Assembly: GCF_900101595.1 (NCBI RefSeq)
Contig: NZ_FMYY01000031.1
Coordinates: 1-64,000 of the forward strand
Reading direction: 5' to 3'
Length of the DNA stretch: 64,000 bases
From: Paenibacillus sp. cl123
GTDB taxonomy: Bacteria; Bacillota; Bacilli; Paenibacillales; NBRC-103111
This document shows positions 25,682 to 33,967 of the stretch, in pieces. The position numbers and the translations under genes were made by a program. Position 1 is the first letter of the stretch, and each line of letters begins with the position of its first letter. The notes under the pieces were generated by a model. The model saw only the letters and a list, made by a program, of their open reading frames with translations. It did no database searches and was not told where the DNA came from.

Positions 25682-26902
25682 TTGAAAAAGTCTTTTCTGC
25701 CGCTTGTCTTGTCCGTAGGTCTTGTAGGTACGCTGATCGTGCCGCAGTCCGGGTTTGCTTTGACCGCTTCACAGCGCATCGAGCAAGAGCTGAAGCAGCT
25801 GAAGCAAACGAAAGCCGCCGTCGAACAAAAGGTGAACGATACCGAGAAGCAGCTGAATCAGGTCGCAACTGAAAAGCAGCAGACGGAAAAAGACATCGAC
25901 ACGCTGCTTGCCCAGATCGATACGACGAATCAAAGCTTGAATGAGCTCAATGATAAGGTGGAGAACGTCTCGACCTCGCTTCAGGAGAATGCCGTCCAGC
26001 TGGAGGAGGCGGAGGGACGGATCGTTTCCCGGGATCAGCTGCTGCGTTCGCGCGTGCGGCTGATGTACATGAACGGGGTAGTCTCCTATGCGGATGTGCT
26101 GCTCAGCTCGACCAGCTTCAGCGATTTCCTCGACCGGCTGGAGGCGCTCCGCTCGATCGTCAATCAGGACAAGGAGATTCTGGAGGCGAACAAACGGGAC
26201 CGGGATACGATAGCGGTCAAGCAGGTGGAGATTGAGAAGCAGCTGACCGAGGTTAAGAACTTGTATGCGCAGACTACCGCCATCAAAGCGGATCTTGTAG
26301 TGAAGGAAAAAGAGAAGGAAGTGCGGATCGCCAGCCTCTCCGAGAAAGAAAAGGAGCTGCATGAGATCAGCGAGGAAGTGGAGAAGCAGCTGCTGAAGGT
26401 GGCCAGCCAGGAAGCGGCCAAGCAGAAGGCGCTTAAGGAAGCCAAGGCGGCGGAAGCGGCGAAGAAAACGGGCAAGGCTTCGGCGCCTGTATACACGTAT
26501 GGCGGCGGCAAGTTCGGATATCCGCTGCCGAAGGTCGTGAACATGTCCTCGGACTTCGGGACGCGCAAGGACCCTTTTACAGGCCGTTCTTCCACGCATA
26601 ACGGGATCGATTTCCCTTCTCCTGCGGGTACGAGCATACTGGCGGCCGAGGATGGCGTCGTCATCGTGGCGTCGTGGTGGAGCGGTTATGGAAACACGGT
26701 GATTATCGATCATGGCAAGGGCGTCTGGACGCTGTACGGCCATATCCGCAACGACGGAATCGTCGTGCAGAAGGGCGATACCGTCAAGCGCGGACAGAAG
26801 GTGGCGGAGGTCGGCTCAACGGGCCGCTCGACGGGGAACCACTTGCACTTCGAAGTGCGAATCAATGAAAGTCCCGTTGATCCCAAGCCTTACCTCAGAT
26901 AG
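25682..26902 (+). CDS. Secreted coiled-coil M23 endopeptidase (EnvC/PcsB-like role)
   Basis: A 406-residue exported protein: signal peptide MKKSFLPLVLSVGLVGTL..GFA, coiled coil at about 25-245, linker with Ala/Lys, and a C-terminal LytM domain at 275-405. The zinc ligands and catalytic histidines are all visible (H-N-G-I-D, Y-G-H, H-L-H-F-E), so unlike E. coli EnvC it should cleave peptidoglycan. The start is TTG at 25682, because AAGGAGG at 25667-25673 is 8 bases upstream and lies inside the frame of an earlier ATG at 25661. It follows ftsX by 63 bases, so FtsEX probably controls it. Confidence 0.93.
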   Translation: MKKSFLPLVLSVGLVGTLIVPQSGFALTASQRIEQELKQLKQTKAAVEQKVNDTEKQLNQVATEKQQTEKDIDTLLAQIDTTNQSLNELNDKVENVSTSLQENAVQLEEAEGRIVSRDQLLRSRVRLMYMNGVVSYADVLLSSTSFSDFLDRLEALRSIVNQDKEILEANKRDRDTIAVKQVEIEKQLTEVKNLYAQTTAIKADLVVKEKEKEVRIASLSEKEKELHEISEEVEKQLLKVASQEAAKQKALKEAKAAEAAKKTGKASAPVYTYGGGKFGYPLPKVVNMSSDFGTRKDPFTGRSSTHNGIDFPSPAGTSILAAEDGVVIVASWWSGYGNTVIIDHGKGVWTLYGHIRNDGIVVQKGDTVKRGQKVAEVGSTGRSTGNHLHFEVRINESPVDPKPYLR

Positions 26903-27053
26903 GCCGTACGTACGTAAAGGGGCTGTTCATAAATCCGGGGAGCTTGTCATAAACTAGAAAGACAAGTTGTTTGACCATTGATAGGGACAATCGGCTCCGG
27001 GTTCCGGAAAACCGATTGCCACCGGGAACAGCAAAGGCGGTGAAGAGAGACGT

Positions 27054-28505
27054 ATGAGGTTTAGAGGGCGTACGGTAGTGGCTTTTATTCTATTATCGAT
27101 GTTTGCCAGCAGTATCATGACGCTGACGATTGTGCATCCGTCCATCTTCGCAGAGGTGAAGAAGGAGAACGGTGCGGCGGCGGCGGGCAGCAAAGGCTTG
27201 AATCCCAAGGATTTGAACAAGATTGCAACAACCTATCAGCTGATCGAGAGCAAGTTTCTTAGCGAGGTGGATCACGAGAAGATCGTGAACGGCGCGATCA
27301 ACGGCATGCTCGCAACGCTGGATGACCCGTTCACGGTTTATATGGATCAGACGGAAGCCAAGCAATTTGATGAGAACATCACCTCCTCCTTCCAGGGCAT
27401 CGGAGCGGAAGTCACGACAGAGGACGGCAAGGTGATGATCGTAGCTCCGATCAAGGGCTCGCCTGCGGAGAAGGCGGGGCTTCATGCCAACGATGTGATC
27501 GTGTCGGTAAACGGCGAGAAGCTGGACGGGCTGACGCTCAATCAGGCGATTATGAAAATCCGCGGACCCAAAGGGACGCAGGCCAAGCTAGAGGTGCTGC
27601 GCCCCGGAGTCGCCGACCCGATCCAGCTGATCGTCGTTCGGGACGATATCGATGTGGAGACCGTGTATGGAGAGATGCTGCAGGGAGGCATCGGCAAGAT
27701 AGAGATCCGGCAGTTCTCCAGCAATACGGCGGCGCGGTTCAAGGAAGAGCTTGCTTCGCTCGAGAGCCAAGGCATGAAGGGCTTGATCATCGATGTGCGC
27801 AATGATCCGGGCGGCCTTCTGACCGCCGTGGTGGATATCGTCGAGCCGTTCGTGCCCAAGGGAAAAGCGATCCTGCAGATCGAAAATCGCAACGGCATCC
27901 GGGAAGAGACGAAGTCCGAGAAGGGAACGGGCAAGCCTTATCCGGTCAGCGTATTGATCAATAAAGGAAGCGCGAGCGCATCCGAAATTTTGGCCGGCGC
28001 TCTGCATGATTCCGTCGGCAGCGAGCTTGTCGGAGAGACGACCTTCGGCAAGGGGACCGTCCAGGTGACGTTCCAGGAAGAGATGGGGGACGGCAGCAAT
28101 ATCAAGATGACCGTCTACAAGTGGCTGACCCCGAATGGCACCTGGATTCATAAGAAGGGCATCGAGCCTACCCTCGCAGTCGAGCAGCCGGCATATTTCC
28201 GGGTTGCGCCGCTGTCGAAGAAGGAAACGCTGAAGCCTGACGCGAACAACGAGGATGTGAAAAATCTCCAGATCATGCTGCAGGGACTGGGGCTCAATCC
28301 GGAGCGGACAGACGGGTACTATCATGACAAAACCGCCCAGGCGGTCAAGTCGTTCCAGCGGGCGAACGGGCTGCCGACGACGGGCGAGGTGGATGTCGAG
28401 ACGGCAAACAAGCTGGAGAGAGCGATCCTCGCGGCGATCCGCGATCCGAAAAACGATGCGCAGTTGAAAGCTGCCGTCGAAGCGATGCAAAAAGCGATCC
28501 GCTAA
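27054..28505 (+). CDS. ctpB: S41 C-terminal processing protease (CtpB-like)
   Basis: Exported serine protease of 483 residues. An N-terminal signal anchor (7-28) is followed by a PDZ domain near 105-185 (I-V-A-P-I-K-G-S-P-A-E-K-A-G-L), the S41 core with catalytic serine in G-S-A-S-A-S-E-I-L-A and lysine in F-G-K-G-T-V-Q near residues 310-345, and a C-terminal peptidoglycan-binding domain at 405-465. This is the domain order of B. subtilis CtpB (yvjB), which lies in the same place after ftsX and acts in SpoIVFA cleavage during sporulation. The sporulation role here is inferred from orthology. Confidence 0.93.
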   Translation: MRFRGRTVVAFILLSMFASSIMTLTIVHPSIFAEVKKENGAAAAGSKGLNPKDLNKIATTYQLIESKFLSEVDHEKIVNGAINGMLATLDDPFTVYMDQTEAKQFDENITSSFQGIGAEVTTEDGKVMIVAPIKGSPAEKAGLHANDVIVSVNGEKLDGLTLNQAIMKIRGPKGTQAKLEVLRPGVADPIQLIVVRDDIDVETVYGEMLQGGIGKIEIRQFSSNTAARFKEELASLESQGMKGLIIDVRNDPGGLLTAVVDIVEPFVPKGKAILQIENRNGIREETKSEKGTGKPYPVSVLINKGSASASEILAGALHDSVGSELVGETTFGKGTVQVTFQEEMGDGSNIKMTVYKWLTPNGTWIHKKGIEPTLAVEQPAYFRVAPLSKKETLKPDANNEDVKNLQIMLQGLGLNPERTDGYYHDKTAQAVKSFQRANGLPTTGEVDVETANKLERAILAAIRDPKNDAQLKAAVEAMQKAIR

Positions 28506-28563
28506 ACGCCTCTGCCAAATTCAGGGCATAGGCAGGAAATGGCCGTTTGCGCGTCGAACTGCT

Positions 28564-28610
28564 AAAGAAGGCGATTCCCCGGAAGGCCGGGGAGGCGACC
28601 TTCTTTTTTC
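28564..28610 (+). terminator. Terminator after ctpB
   Basis: An outer stem AAAGAAGG/CCTTCTTT encloses an inner stem TCCCCGG/CCGGGGA (loop AAGG), followed by TTTTTT. Confidence 0.9.
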
Positions 28611-28674
28611 TTATTTATTTCTCAGGCAGCTCGGCTTACAAGGGCTTCCATATAATGAAACAAAGGAGCGGGCT

Positions 28675-29967
28675 ATGGATTGGATTCAAGCTTTCGGATG
28701 GCAATGGCTTCATGCGCTGGCTCAGCTTTTTCTGCAGCCCTTCTATTACGTGGGCATCCTTTTCATTGTCTTGCAATACCGCAGACAGGTCGCGCTGGAA
28801 CGCAGACTATTCTCCACCAAGCTGCACGGACTGCTTTCCGAGACGTGGCGAACGGTGCTGTGGGGCTGGCTAGGCGGCTTGGGGGCTTCCGTCTTGATGG
28901 CGGGCGTAGGCGCGACAATCAGCCCGGATGCGGTCATCTTGCTGTGGCTGCTGTCGCTGCTGCTCATGCTGGTGCGCGTCCGCTACTTGTGCTGGGCTTA
29001 CGCGGTCGGTGCGATCGGCGTGCTTCAAGCCATAGCGGGCATCCTCCCGGGCTTCCGTACCTCGGAGAGCTGGCGCTGGCTGGCCGAGCCGCTGCTGTCC
29101 CTTCAGATGCCGGCGCTGCTGGCGTTAGTCGCTATCCTGCATTTGGCGGAAGCGGTCTTCGTGCGGATGCAGGGCGCGCGGTTCGGGATGCCGCTGTTCG
29201 TGGAAACCAAGCGCGGCAAAATCGTCGGCGGCTACCGGCTGCAAGGCTTCTGGCCGATGACGCTGTTCCTGCTCGTGCCGCTGCAGCAGGCGGGAGGCGG
29301 CCCGGCTCTGCCGTGGACTCCGCTGCTCGGCGGCGAAGCGTGGCTGAACGGCTGGACGATCATCGGCTTCCCGGTGATGATCGGCTTCAGCGAGATGACG
29401 ATCTCGCGGCTGCCCCAGCTGAAGGCCAGAGCCAGCTCCGGCCTGCTGTTCCTGTATGCGGCGGCCGTACTGGGGCTCGCGGCGCTCAGCGCATGGCTGC
29501 CATTTTTCACGATCCCAGCCTGCTTATTAGCCATCGGGCTCCACGAGGGCATGATATGGTACAGCAGATGGGATGAAAGCAGGCGCGTTCCGATATTTAC
29601 GCAGGACCGCAAGGGGCTGAAAATACTGGCGATCCTTCCGGGAAGCCCGGCGGAGGAGCTTGGGCTGAAGGCCGGCGAGATCGTCGCCAAGGTGAATGGA
29701 GCTCCCGTGCGCAATAAGCAGGAGCTGCATCAGGCGTTTCAATTGAATCCTGCTTTTTGCAGGCTGGAAATACTCGATGATGCGGGAGAGAAGCGGCTGT
29801 TGAAGCGCGGAATTTTCGCCGGCGAACATCATCAGCTCGGTATCGTGCTCGTGCCCGATCATGAGGTGATGTATTACCTGGAGGAGCGGCCGGATTCGAT
29901 CTGGGCTTACCTCAGCCGCAGGCTTGTTGGCCTTCTGCGCAATGAGAAGCGTTCCCGAAGCGTATGA
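28675..29967 (+). CDS. Polytopic membrane protein with C-terminal PDZ domain (MinJ-like)
   Basis: A 430-residue protein with six to eight membrane helices across residues 10-300 and a PDZ domain at about 315-390 (I-L-A-I-L-P-G-S-P-A-E-E-L-G-L-K-A-G-E-I). Architecture and position after ctpB match B. subtilis MinJ (yvjD), which bridges DivIVA to MinCD at the poles and septum. I do not assign the symbol because MinJ conservation is low. Ribosome site AAAGGAG is well placed. Its neighbours (ftsEX, M23 hydrolase, ctpB) agree with a division role. Confidence 0.75.
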   Translation: MDWIQAFGWQWLHALAQLFLQPFYYVGILFIVLQYRRQVALERRLFSTKLHGLLSETWRTVLWGWLGGLGASVLMAGVGATISPDAVILLWLLSLLLMLVRVRYLCWAYAVGAIGVLQAIAGILPGFRTSESWRWLAEPLLSLQMPALLALVAILHLAEAVFVRMQGARFGMPLFVETKRGKIVGGYRLQGFWPMTLFLLVPLQQAGGGPALPWTPLLGGEAWLNGWTIIGFPVMIGFSEMTISRLPQLKARASSGLLFLYAAAVLGLAALSAWLPFFTIPACLLAIGLHEGMIWYSRWDESRRVPIFTQDRKGLKILAILPGSPAEELGLKAGEIVAKVNGAPVRNKQELHQAFQLNPAFCRLEILDDAGEKRLLKRGIFAGEHHQLGIVLVPDHEVMYYLEERPDSIWAYLSRRLVGLLRNEKRSRSV

Positions 29968-30090
29968 GCTTGTCGGTTTATGACTATCGCAAGGAAAGTA
30001 TGTAAGGAATGCAGAGGGTTTAGCGAAGCGGAGGCAGGCAAGAAAGCCTGCCGGTTGCGTGCAAGGCGTTGCCGGCTAGGGACATGATAC

Positions 30091-30133
30091 AAGAAGGACC
30101 TGACGAATGCTGTACATTCATCAGGTCCTTCTT
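30091..30133. terminator. Stem-loop between convergent PDZ gene and motB
   Basis: A 13-bp perfect stem AAGAAGGACCTGA/TCAGGTCCTTCTT continues with GAATG/CATTC around a small loop. T-rich flanks are short (TTCTT) on both strands; it may end transcription from both sides. Confidence 0.65.
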
Positions 30134-30171
30134 GGCTCAGGAGCGTAGCGCTCGACTGTAGCTCCCGGCCA

Positions 30172-30933
30172 TCAGCGCAGCACGACAATTTCGACACGGC
30201 GGTTCCGGGCGCGGTTCTCTTCACTATTGTTTTCGGCTACGGGCCTTGTGTCGGCATAAGAGGTGGAGATGAACTTCTTGGCGTCCACCTGGGCGTCATA
30301 AATGAAGTAGCGCAGCACGGACAAGGAACGGGCCTGCGACAGCCCCCAGTTATCCTTGTATACCGAGCCGGTCGAAAGAGGCAGATCGTCGGTATGCCCT
30401 TCGATGCTGACCGTGGAGTCGAGCTTCCGGAACAAGGTCGCGAGCTGCGTCAGGATCGGGATGGCCTCCTGCTTCAGGTCGGCCTTGCCGAGATCGAACA
30501 GGAACAGGTCGTTCAGCGTAACGGCGACGCCGCGCTGCGTATCGGCGGCCGACACCTGGGCCTGCAGATTGTTTTCCTGCACATAGGCTTGGACCTGCTC
30601 CAGCAGGTCCTCTAGCTGCTGTTCCTTCTCGCGCTTCAGCTCGGCGTTTCTCTGCTCTTGATCGGGATCTTGCGTGTCCGGAGCCGGGGTGCCCGGCGGG
30701 TGCATGGAACCGGTGATGCCCTGGCCCTGCGGGACGATGGAATCGGCCTTCGTAAATTCGAATTTGAGCGCCTGAGCCAGCACCTCGTACTTCTGGACGT
30801 CGATCTTGCTCATCGCATACATGATGATGAAGAAGATGAGCAGCAGAGTGATCAGATCGGAGTAGGTGATCAGCCACCGTTCGTGATTGCCCCCGTCGGC
30901 GGCCTTTTGTCTGCGTCTAATTCTCCTCGCCAC
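30172..30933 (-). CDS. motB: Flagellar stator protein MotB
   Basis: Proton-driven stator subunit anchored to peptidoglycan. The 253-residue product has a single helix after R-W-L-I-T-Y-S-D-L-I-T-L-L, with the proton-binding aspartate in Y-S-D, then a Gln/Glu-rich linker and an OmpA-like peptidoglycan-binding domain (H-T-D-D-L-P near 170, N-R-A-R-N-R-R-V-E near 240). Asp context and the motA partner suggest the H+ type, but ion choice cannot be proven. I use the GTG at 30933 with AGGTGG just upstream; the ATG at 30975 lacks a ribosome site. It overlaps motA by 17 bases. Confidence 0.93.
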   Translation of the reverse strand: MARRIRRRQKAADGGNHERWLITYSDLITLLLIFFIIMYAMSKIDVQKYEVLAQALKFEFTKADSIVPQGQGITGSMHPPGTPAPDTQDPDQEQRNAELKREKEQQLEDLLEQVQAYVQENNLQAQVSAADTQRGVAVTLNDLFLFDLGKADLKQEAIPILTQLATLFRKLDSTVSIEGHTDDLPLSTGSVYKDNWGLSQARSLSVLRYFIYDAQVDAKKFISTSYADTRPVAENNSEENRARNRRVEIVVLR

Positions 30934-31711
30934 GGTTCCCACCTGCGCTCTCGGCTTTAGTAGCGTGACGTTCATGAGTGAAGGAGTACAGCTTCTTGCG
31001 GATCAGCTGCGGGTTTTCCCCCGCTTGCAGCGCCAGGATGCCTTCCAGCATCAGCTCCATGTCGGAGACTTGGCTTTGGCTGCGAATTTTAATCTTGCTG
31101 GCGATGGGTAAATAAATAACATTGGCGGATGCGACTCCGTATAAGGTGGCGGCGAACGCCACGGCTATCGCCGGCCCCAGGTTGCCGGGGTCGGACAAGT
31201 TGCCGAGCACGTGGATCAGGCCCATCACCGTACCGATGATCCCCATCGTCGGAGCGTAGCCGCCGGCTGCTTCGAACATCTTCGCCCAGCCTTCGTGGTG
31301 ATGCTCGACAGCGTCGATCTCAAGCTCCAAAATTTGCCGGGTCAGCTCAGGGTCTGTGCCGTCCACGACCATCAGCAGCCCATCCTTCAGAAAAGGATTG
31401 TCATGCTCATGGGCGCGGTTCTCCAAGGCGAGCACGCCTTCGCGGCGGGCGATCGCGGCCATCTCGACGAGCTCCTCGATGGTTTCGCGCGTATCGCGCT
31501 TATTCTCCTTGAAGGCCAAGGCGAGCGCCTTGCCGATCTGGCTGAGCTGCGACCGCGGGAAGCTGACGATAACGGCGCCGAACGTTCCTCCGAATACGAT
31601 CAGCATCGCGCTGGGAACGATCAGGGCGTCGAGATGCCCCCCGTCCCATAAGTAGCCGCCGACAAGCGCGGCCAGACCGATAAGCAGGCCGATCAATGTT
31701 GCGATATCCAC
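30917..31711 (-). CDS. motA: Flagellar stator protein MotA
   Basis: Four-helix stator subunit that contacts the rotor protein FliG. The 264-residue product begins VDIATLIGLLIGLAALVGGY (helix 1), has the cytoplasmic charge-bearing loop around residues 60-160 and helices 3-4 with the family motif G-T-V-M-G-L-I-H-V-L and the prolines near 215. The GTG at 31711 has GAGGTGAG upstream; the longer frame starting near 31819 has an implausible Arg-rich head. Coupled to motB. Placement of motAB here is not part of the B. subtilis block. Confidence 0.94.
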   Translation of the reverse strand: MDIATLIGLLIGLAALVGGYLWDGGHLDALIVPSAMLIVFGGTFGAVIVSFPRSQLSQIGKALALAFKENKRDTRETIEELVEMAAIARREGVLALENRAHEHDNPFLKDGLLMVVDGTDPELTRQILELEIDAVEHHHEGWAKMFEAAGGYAPTMGIIGTVMGLIHVLGNLSDPGNLGPAIAVAFAATLYGVASANVIYLPIASKIKIRSQSQVSDMELMLEGILALQAGENPQLIRKKLYSFTHERHATKAESAGGNRGEEN

Positions 31712-31778
31712 GTTTATCTCACCTCTGCATTCGTCAGTAATAAGCAGGACCGGATTGCGGAAACGGAGGCGATGCCGA

Positions 31779-31825
31779 TTGCAACACGTCCGGAAAACAG
31801 GTATAATATATGGGAACAAATATTC
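31779..31825 (+). promoter_or_regulatory. uvrB promoter with LexA-like box
   Basis: TTGCAA (31779-31784), 17-base spacer and TATAAT (31802-31807) form a strong promoter. GAACAAATATTC at 31814-31825 matches the Gram-positive LexA site GAACNNNNGTTC at seven of eight fixed positions and sits at the start point; flanking bases extend the dyad (GGAAC...ATTCC). B. subtilis uvrB is SOS-controlled. Confidence 0.7.
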
Positions 31826-31947
31826 CTATACAACGAGAGAAGCCGAACAAGCTTAAAGCGTATTCGCATAGATGCATACTTTTTTATCGGATATTGGAAG
31901 CGTAAAGTTTAGGGAATGCCTACTCTTTTTCATGAACGGGTGATGAG

Positions 31948-33945
31948 ATGAATGAAGTGATTGTAAGCGACAGGAAGTTCCAGTTAAAGTCCGATTTTAC
32001 TCCGCAAGGCGACCAGCCTGCGGCAATCGAGCAGCTGCTTGCCAGCATCAGGTCCGGCCAGAGGCATCAGACGCTGCTGGGCGCGACGGGTACAGGGAAG
32101 ACGTTCACGGCCGCGCAGGTAATTGCGCAGCTGAACCGGCCGACCTTGCTGATCGCTCATAACAAAACCTTGGCCGCGCAGCTGTGCAGCGAGCTGAAGG
32201 AGTTTTTCCCGCACAATGCGGTGGAGTATTTTGTAAGTTATTACGACTACTACCAGCCGGAAGCTTATATTCCTTCCTCCGACACGTTTATCGAGAAGGA
32301 TTCCAGCATCAACGACGAGATCGACAAGCTGCGCCACTCGGCGACCAGCTCCTTATTCGAGCGCCGCGATGTCATCATCGTAGCCAGCGTCTCGTGTATT
32401 TACGGCTTGGGTTCCCCGATCGAATACCGCAGCCTGGTGATGTCTCTGCGGGTGGGCATGGAGCGTTCGCGCAACGACATCCTGCACCGTCTGATCGATA
32501 TCCAGTACCAGCGCAACGATATGAACTTCATCCGAGGCACCTTCCGCGTGCGGGGCGATGTCGTGGAGATTTTTCCGGCCTCGCATTCGGAGCATGCGGT
32601 CCGCGTCGAGCTGTTCGGGGATGAGATCGAACGCATTACCGAGATTAACGTGCTTACCGGGGAGATTATCGCCGAGCGGGATCACATCGCGATCTTCCCG
32701 GCCTCTCACTTCGTGACGCAGGAGGAGACGATGAAGGTCGCGCTCGTCAATATCGAGCGTGAGCTGGAGGAACGGCTTGCCGTGCTCCGCGAACAAGGCA
32801 AGCTGCTGGAGGCGCAGCGGCTGGAGCAGCGGACGCGTTATGATATCGAGATGATGCAGGAGATGGGCTTCTGCTCGGGCATCGAGAACTATTCGGGGCC
32901 GCTGACGTTCCGCGAGCGGGGGGCGACGCCTTATACGCTGTTCGACTATTTCCCGGACGACATGCTGGTCGTAATCGACGAGTCCCACGTGACGCTGCCG
33001 CAGATCCGGGCGATGTACAACGGGGACCGCGCCCGCAAGGAAGTGCTCGTCGATCACGGCTTCCGCCTGCCCTCGGCGATGGACAACCGTCCTCTGCGGT
33101 TCGAGGAATTCGAGTCGAAGGTTAACCAGCTTCTTTATATCTCCGCTACGCCGGGGCCGTATGAGCTGGAGCATTGCCCGGTGATGGTCCAGCAGATTAT
33201 CCGGCCGACCGGGCTGGTGGATCCCATCATCGAGGTGCGCCCGACCAAAGGCCAGATCGATGATCTGCTGGGAGAGATTCAAGACCGCATCGCCAAGGAC
33301 GAGAGGGTGCTTGTGACGACGCTGACGAAGAAGATGGCCGAGGATTTGACGGATTATTTCAAGGAAATCGGCATCAAGGTCCGCTATCTTCACTCCGACA
33401 TCAAGACGCTGGAGCGGATGCAGATTTTGCGCGATCTACGTTTGGGCGTGTTTCATGTGCTCGTCGGCATCAACCTGCTGAGGGAAGGGCTCGATCTTCC
33501 CGAGGTATCGCTCGTAGCGATCCTGGACGCCGACAAGGAAGGCTTCCTGCGGGCGGAGCGCTCACTTATCCAGACGATCGGGCGCGCGGCGCGCAATGCG
33601 AACGGCCGGGTTATTATGTACGGGGATAAAATCACCGACTCTATGGACAAGGCGATCACGGAGACCAGTCGCCGGCGCGCCATTCAGACCGCTTATAACG
33701 AGCAGCACGGCATTACGCCGCAGACGATACAGAAGAAAGTGCGCGATGTCATCGAAGCGACGAAGGTGGCCGAGCAGAAGGCCGACTACTTGACCGACGT
33801 CAAGCAGGCGAAGATGTCGAAGAAGGACCGGCTGGCTCTGATCGAGCGACTGGAGCAGGAAATGAAGGAAGCCGCCAAAAATCTGCAGTTCGAACGCGCA
33901 GCCGAGCTTCGCGACGCCGTTCTGGAGATGAAGGCCGAGCTGTAG
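31948..33945 (+). CDS. uvrB: Excinuclease ABC subunit B
   Basis: Damage-verifying helicase-like subunit of nucleotide excision repair that loads UvrC. The 665-residue product has Walker [11 protein letters not shown] near residue 45, the beta-hairpin region with [10 protein letters not shown] near 95, helicase motifs D-E-S-H near 340 and Q-x-I-G-R-A-A-R near 540, and the C-terminal UVR domain ([11 protein letters not shown], 630-665) that binds UvrA/UvrC. Its leader is unusually long (about 130 bases). uvrA follows 22 bases later. Confidence 0.98.
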   Translation: MNEVIVSDRKFQLKSDFTPQGDQPAAIEQLLASIRSGQRHQTLLGATGTGKTFTAAQVIAQLNRPTLLIAHNKTLAAQLCSELKEFFPHNAVEYFVSYYDYYQPEAYIPSSDTFIEKDSSINDEIDKLRHSATSSLFERRDVIIVASVSCIYGLGSPIEYRSLVMSLRVGMERSRNDILHRLIDIQYQRNDMNFIRGTFRVRGDVVEIFPASHSEHAVRVELFGDEIERITEINVLTGEIIAERDHIAIFPASHFVTQEETMKVALVNIERELEERLAVLREQGKLLEAQRLEQRTRYDIEMMQEMGFCSGIENYSGPLTFRERGATPYTLFDYFPDDMLVVIDESHVTLPQIRAMYNGDRARKEVLVDHGFRLPSAMDNRPLRFEEFESKVNQLLYISATPGPYELEHCPVMVQQIIRPTGLVDPIIEVRPTKGQIDDLLGEIQDRIAKDERVLVTTLTKKMAEDLTDYFKEIGIKVRYLHSDIKTLERMQILRDLRLGVFHVLVGINLLREGLDLPEVSLVAILDADKEGFLRAERSLIQTIGRAARNANGRVIMYGDKITDSMDKAITETSRRRAIQTAYNEQHGITPQTIQKKVRDVIEATKVAEQKADYLTDVKQAKMSKKDRLALIERLEQEMKEAAKNLQFERAAELRDAVLEMKAEL

Positions 33946-33967
33946 ATAGAAAGGTAGGAAACGACGA

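Noticed and set aside
28680-29576. A 298-codon open frame inside the PDZ protein gene
   Set aside because: Same-strand shadow with Arg/Ala/Gly-biased composition and no recognisable motif; the PDZ and helix pattern is in the chosen frame.
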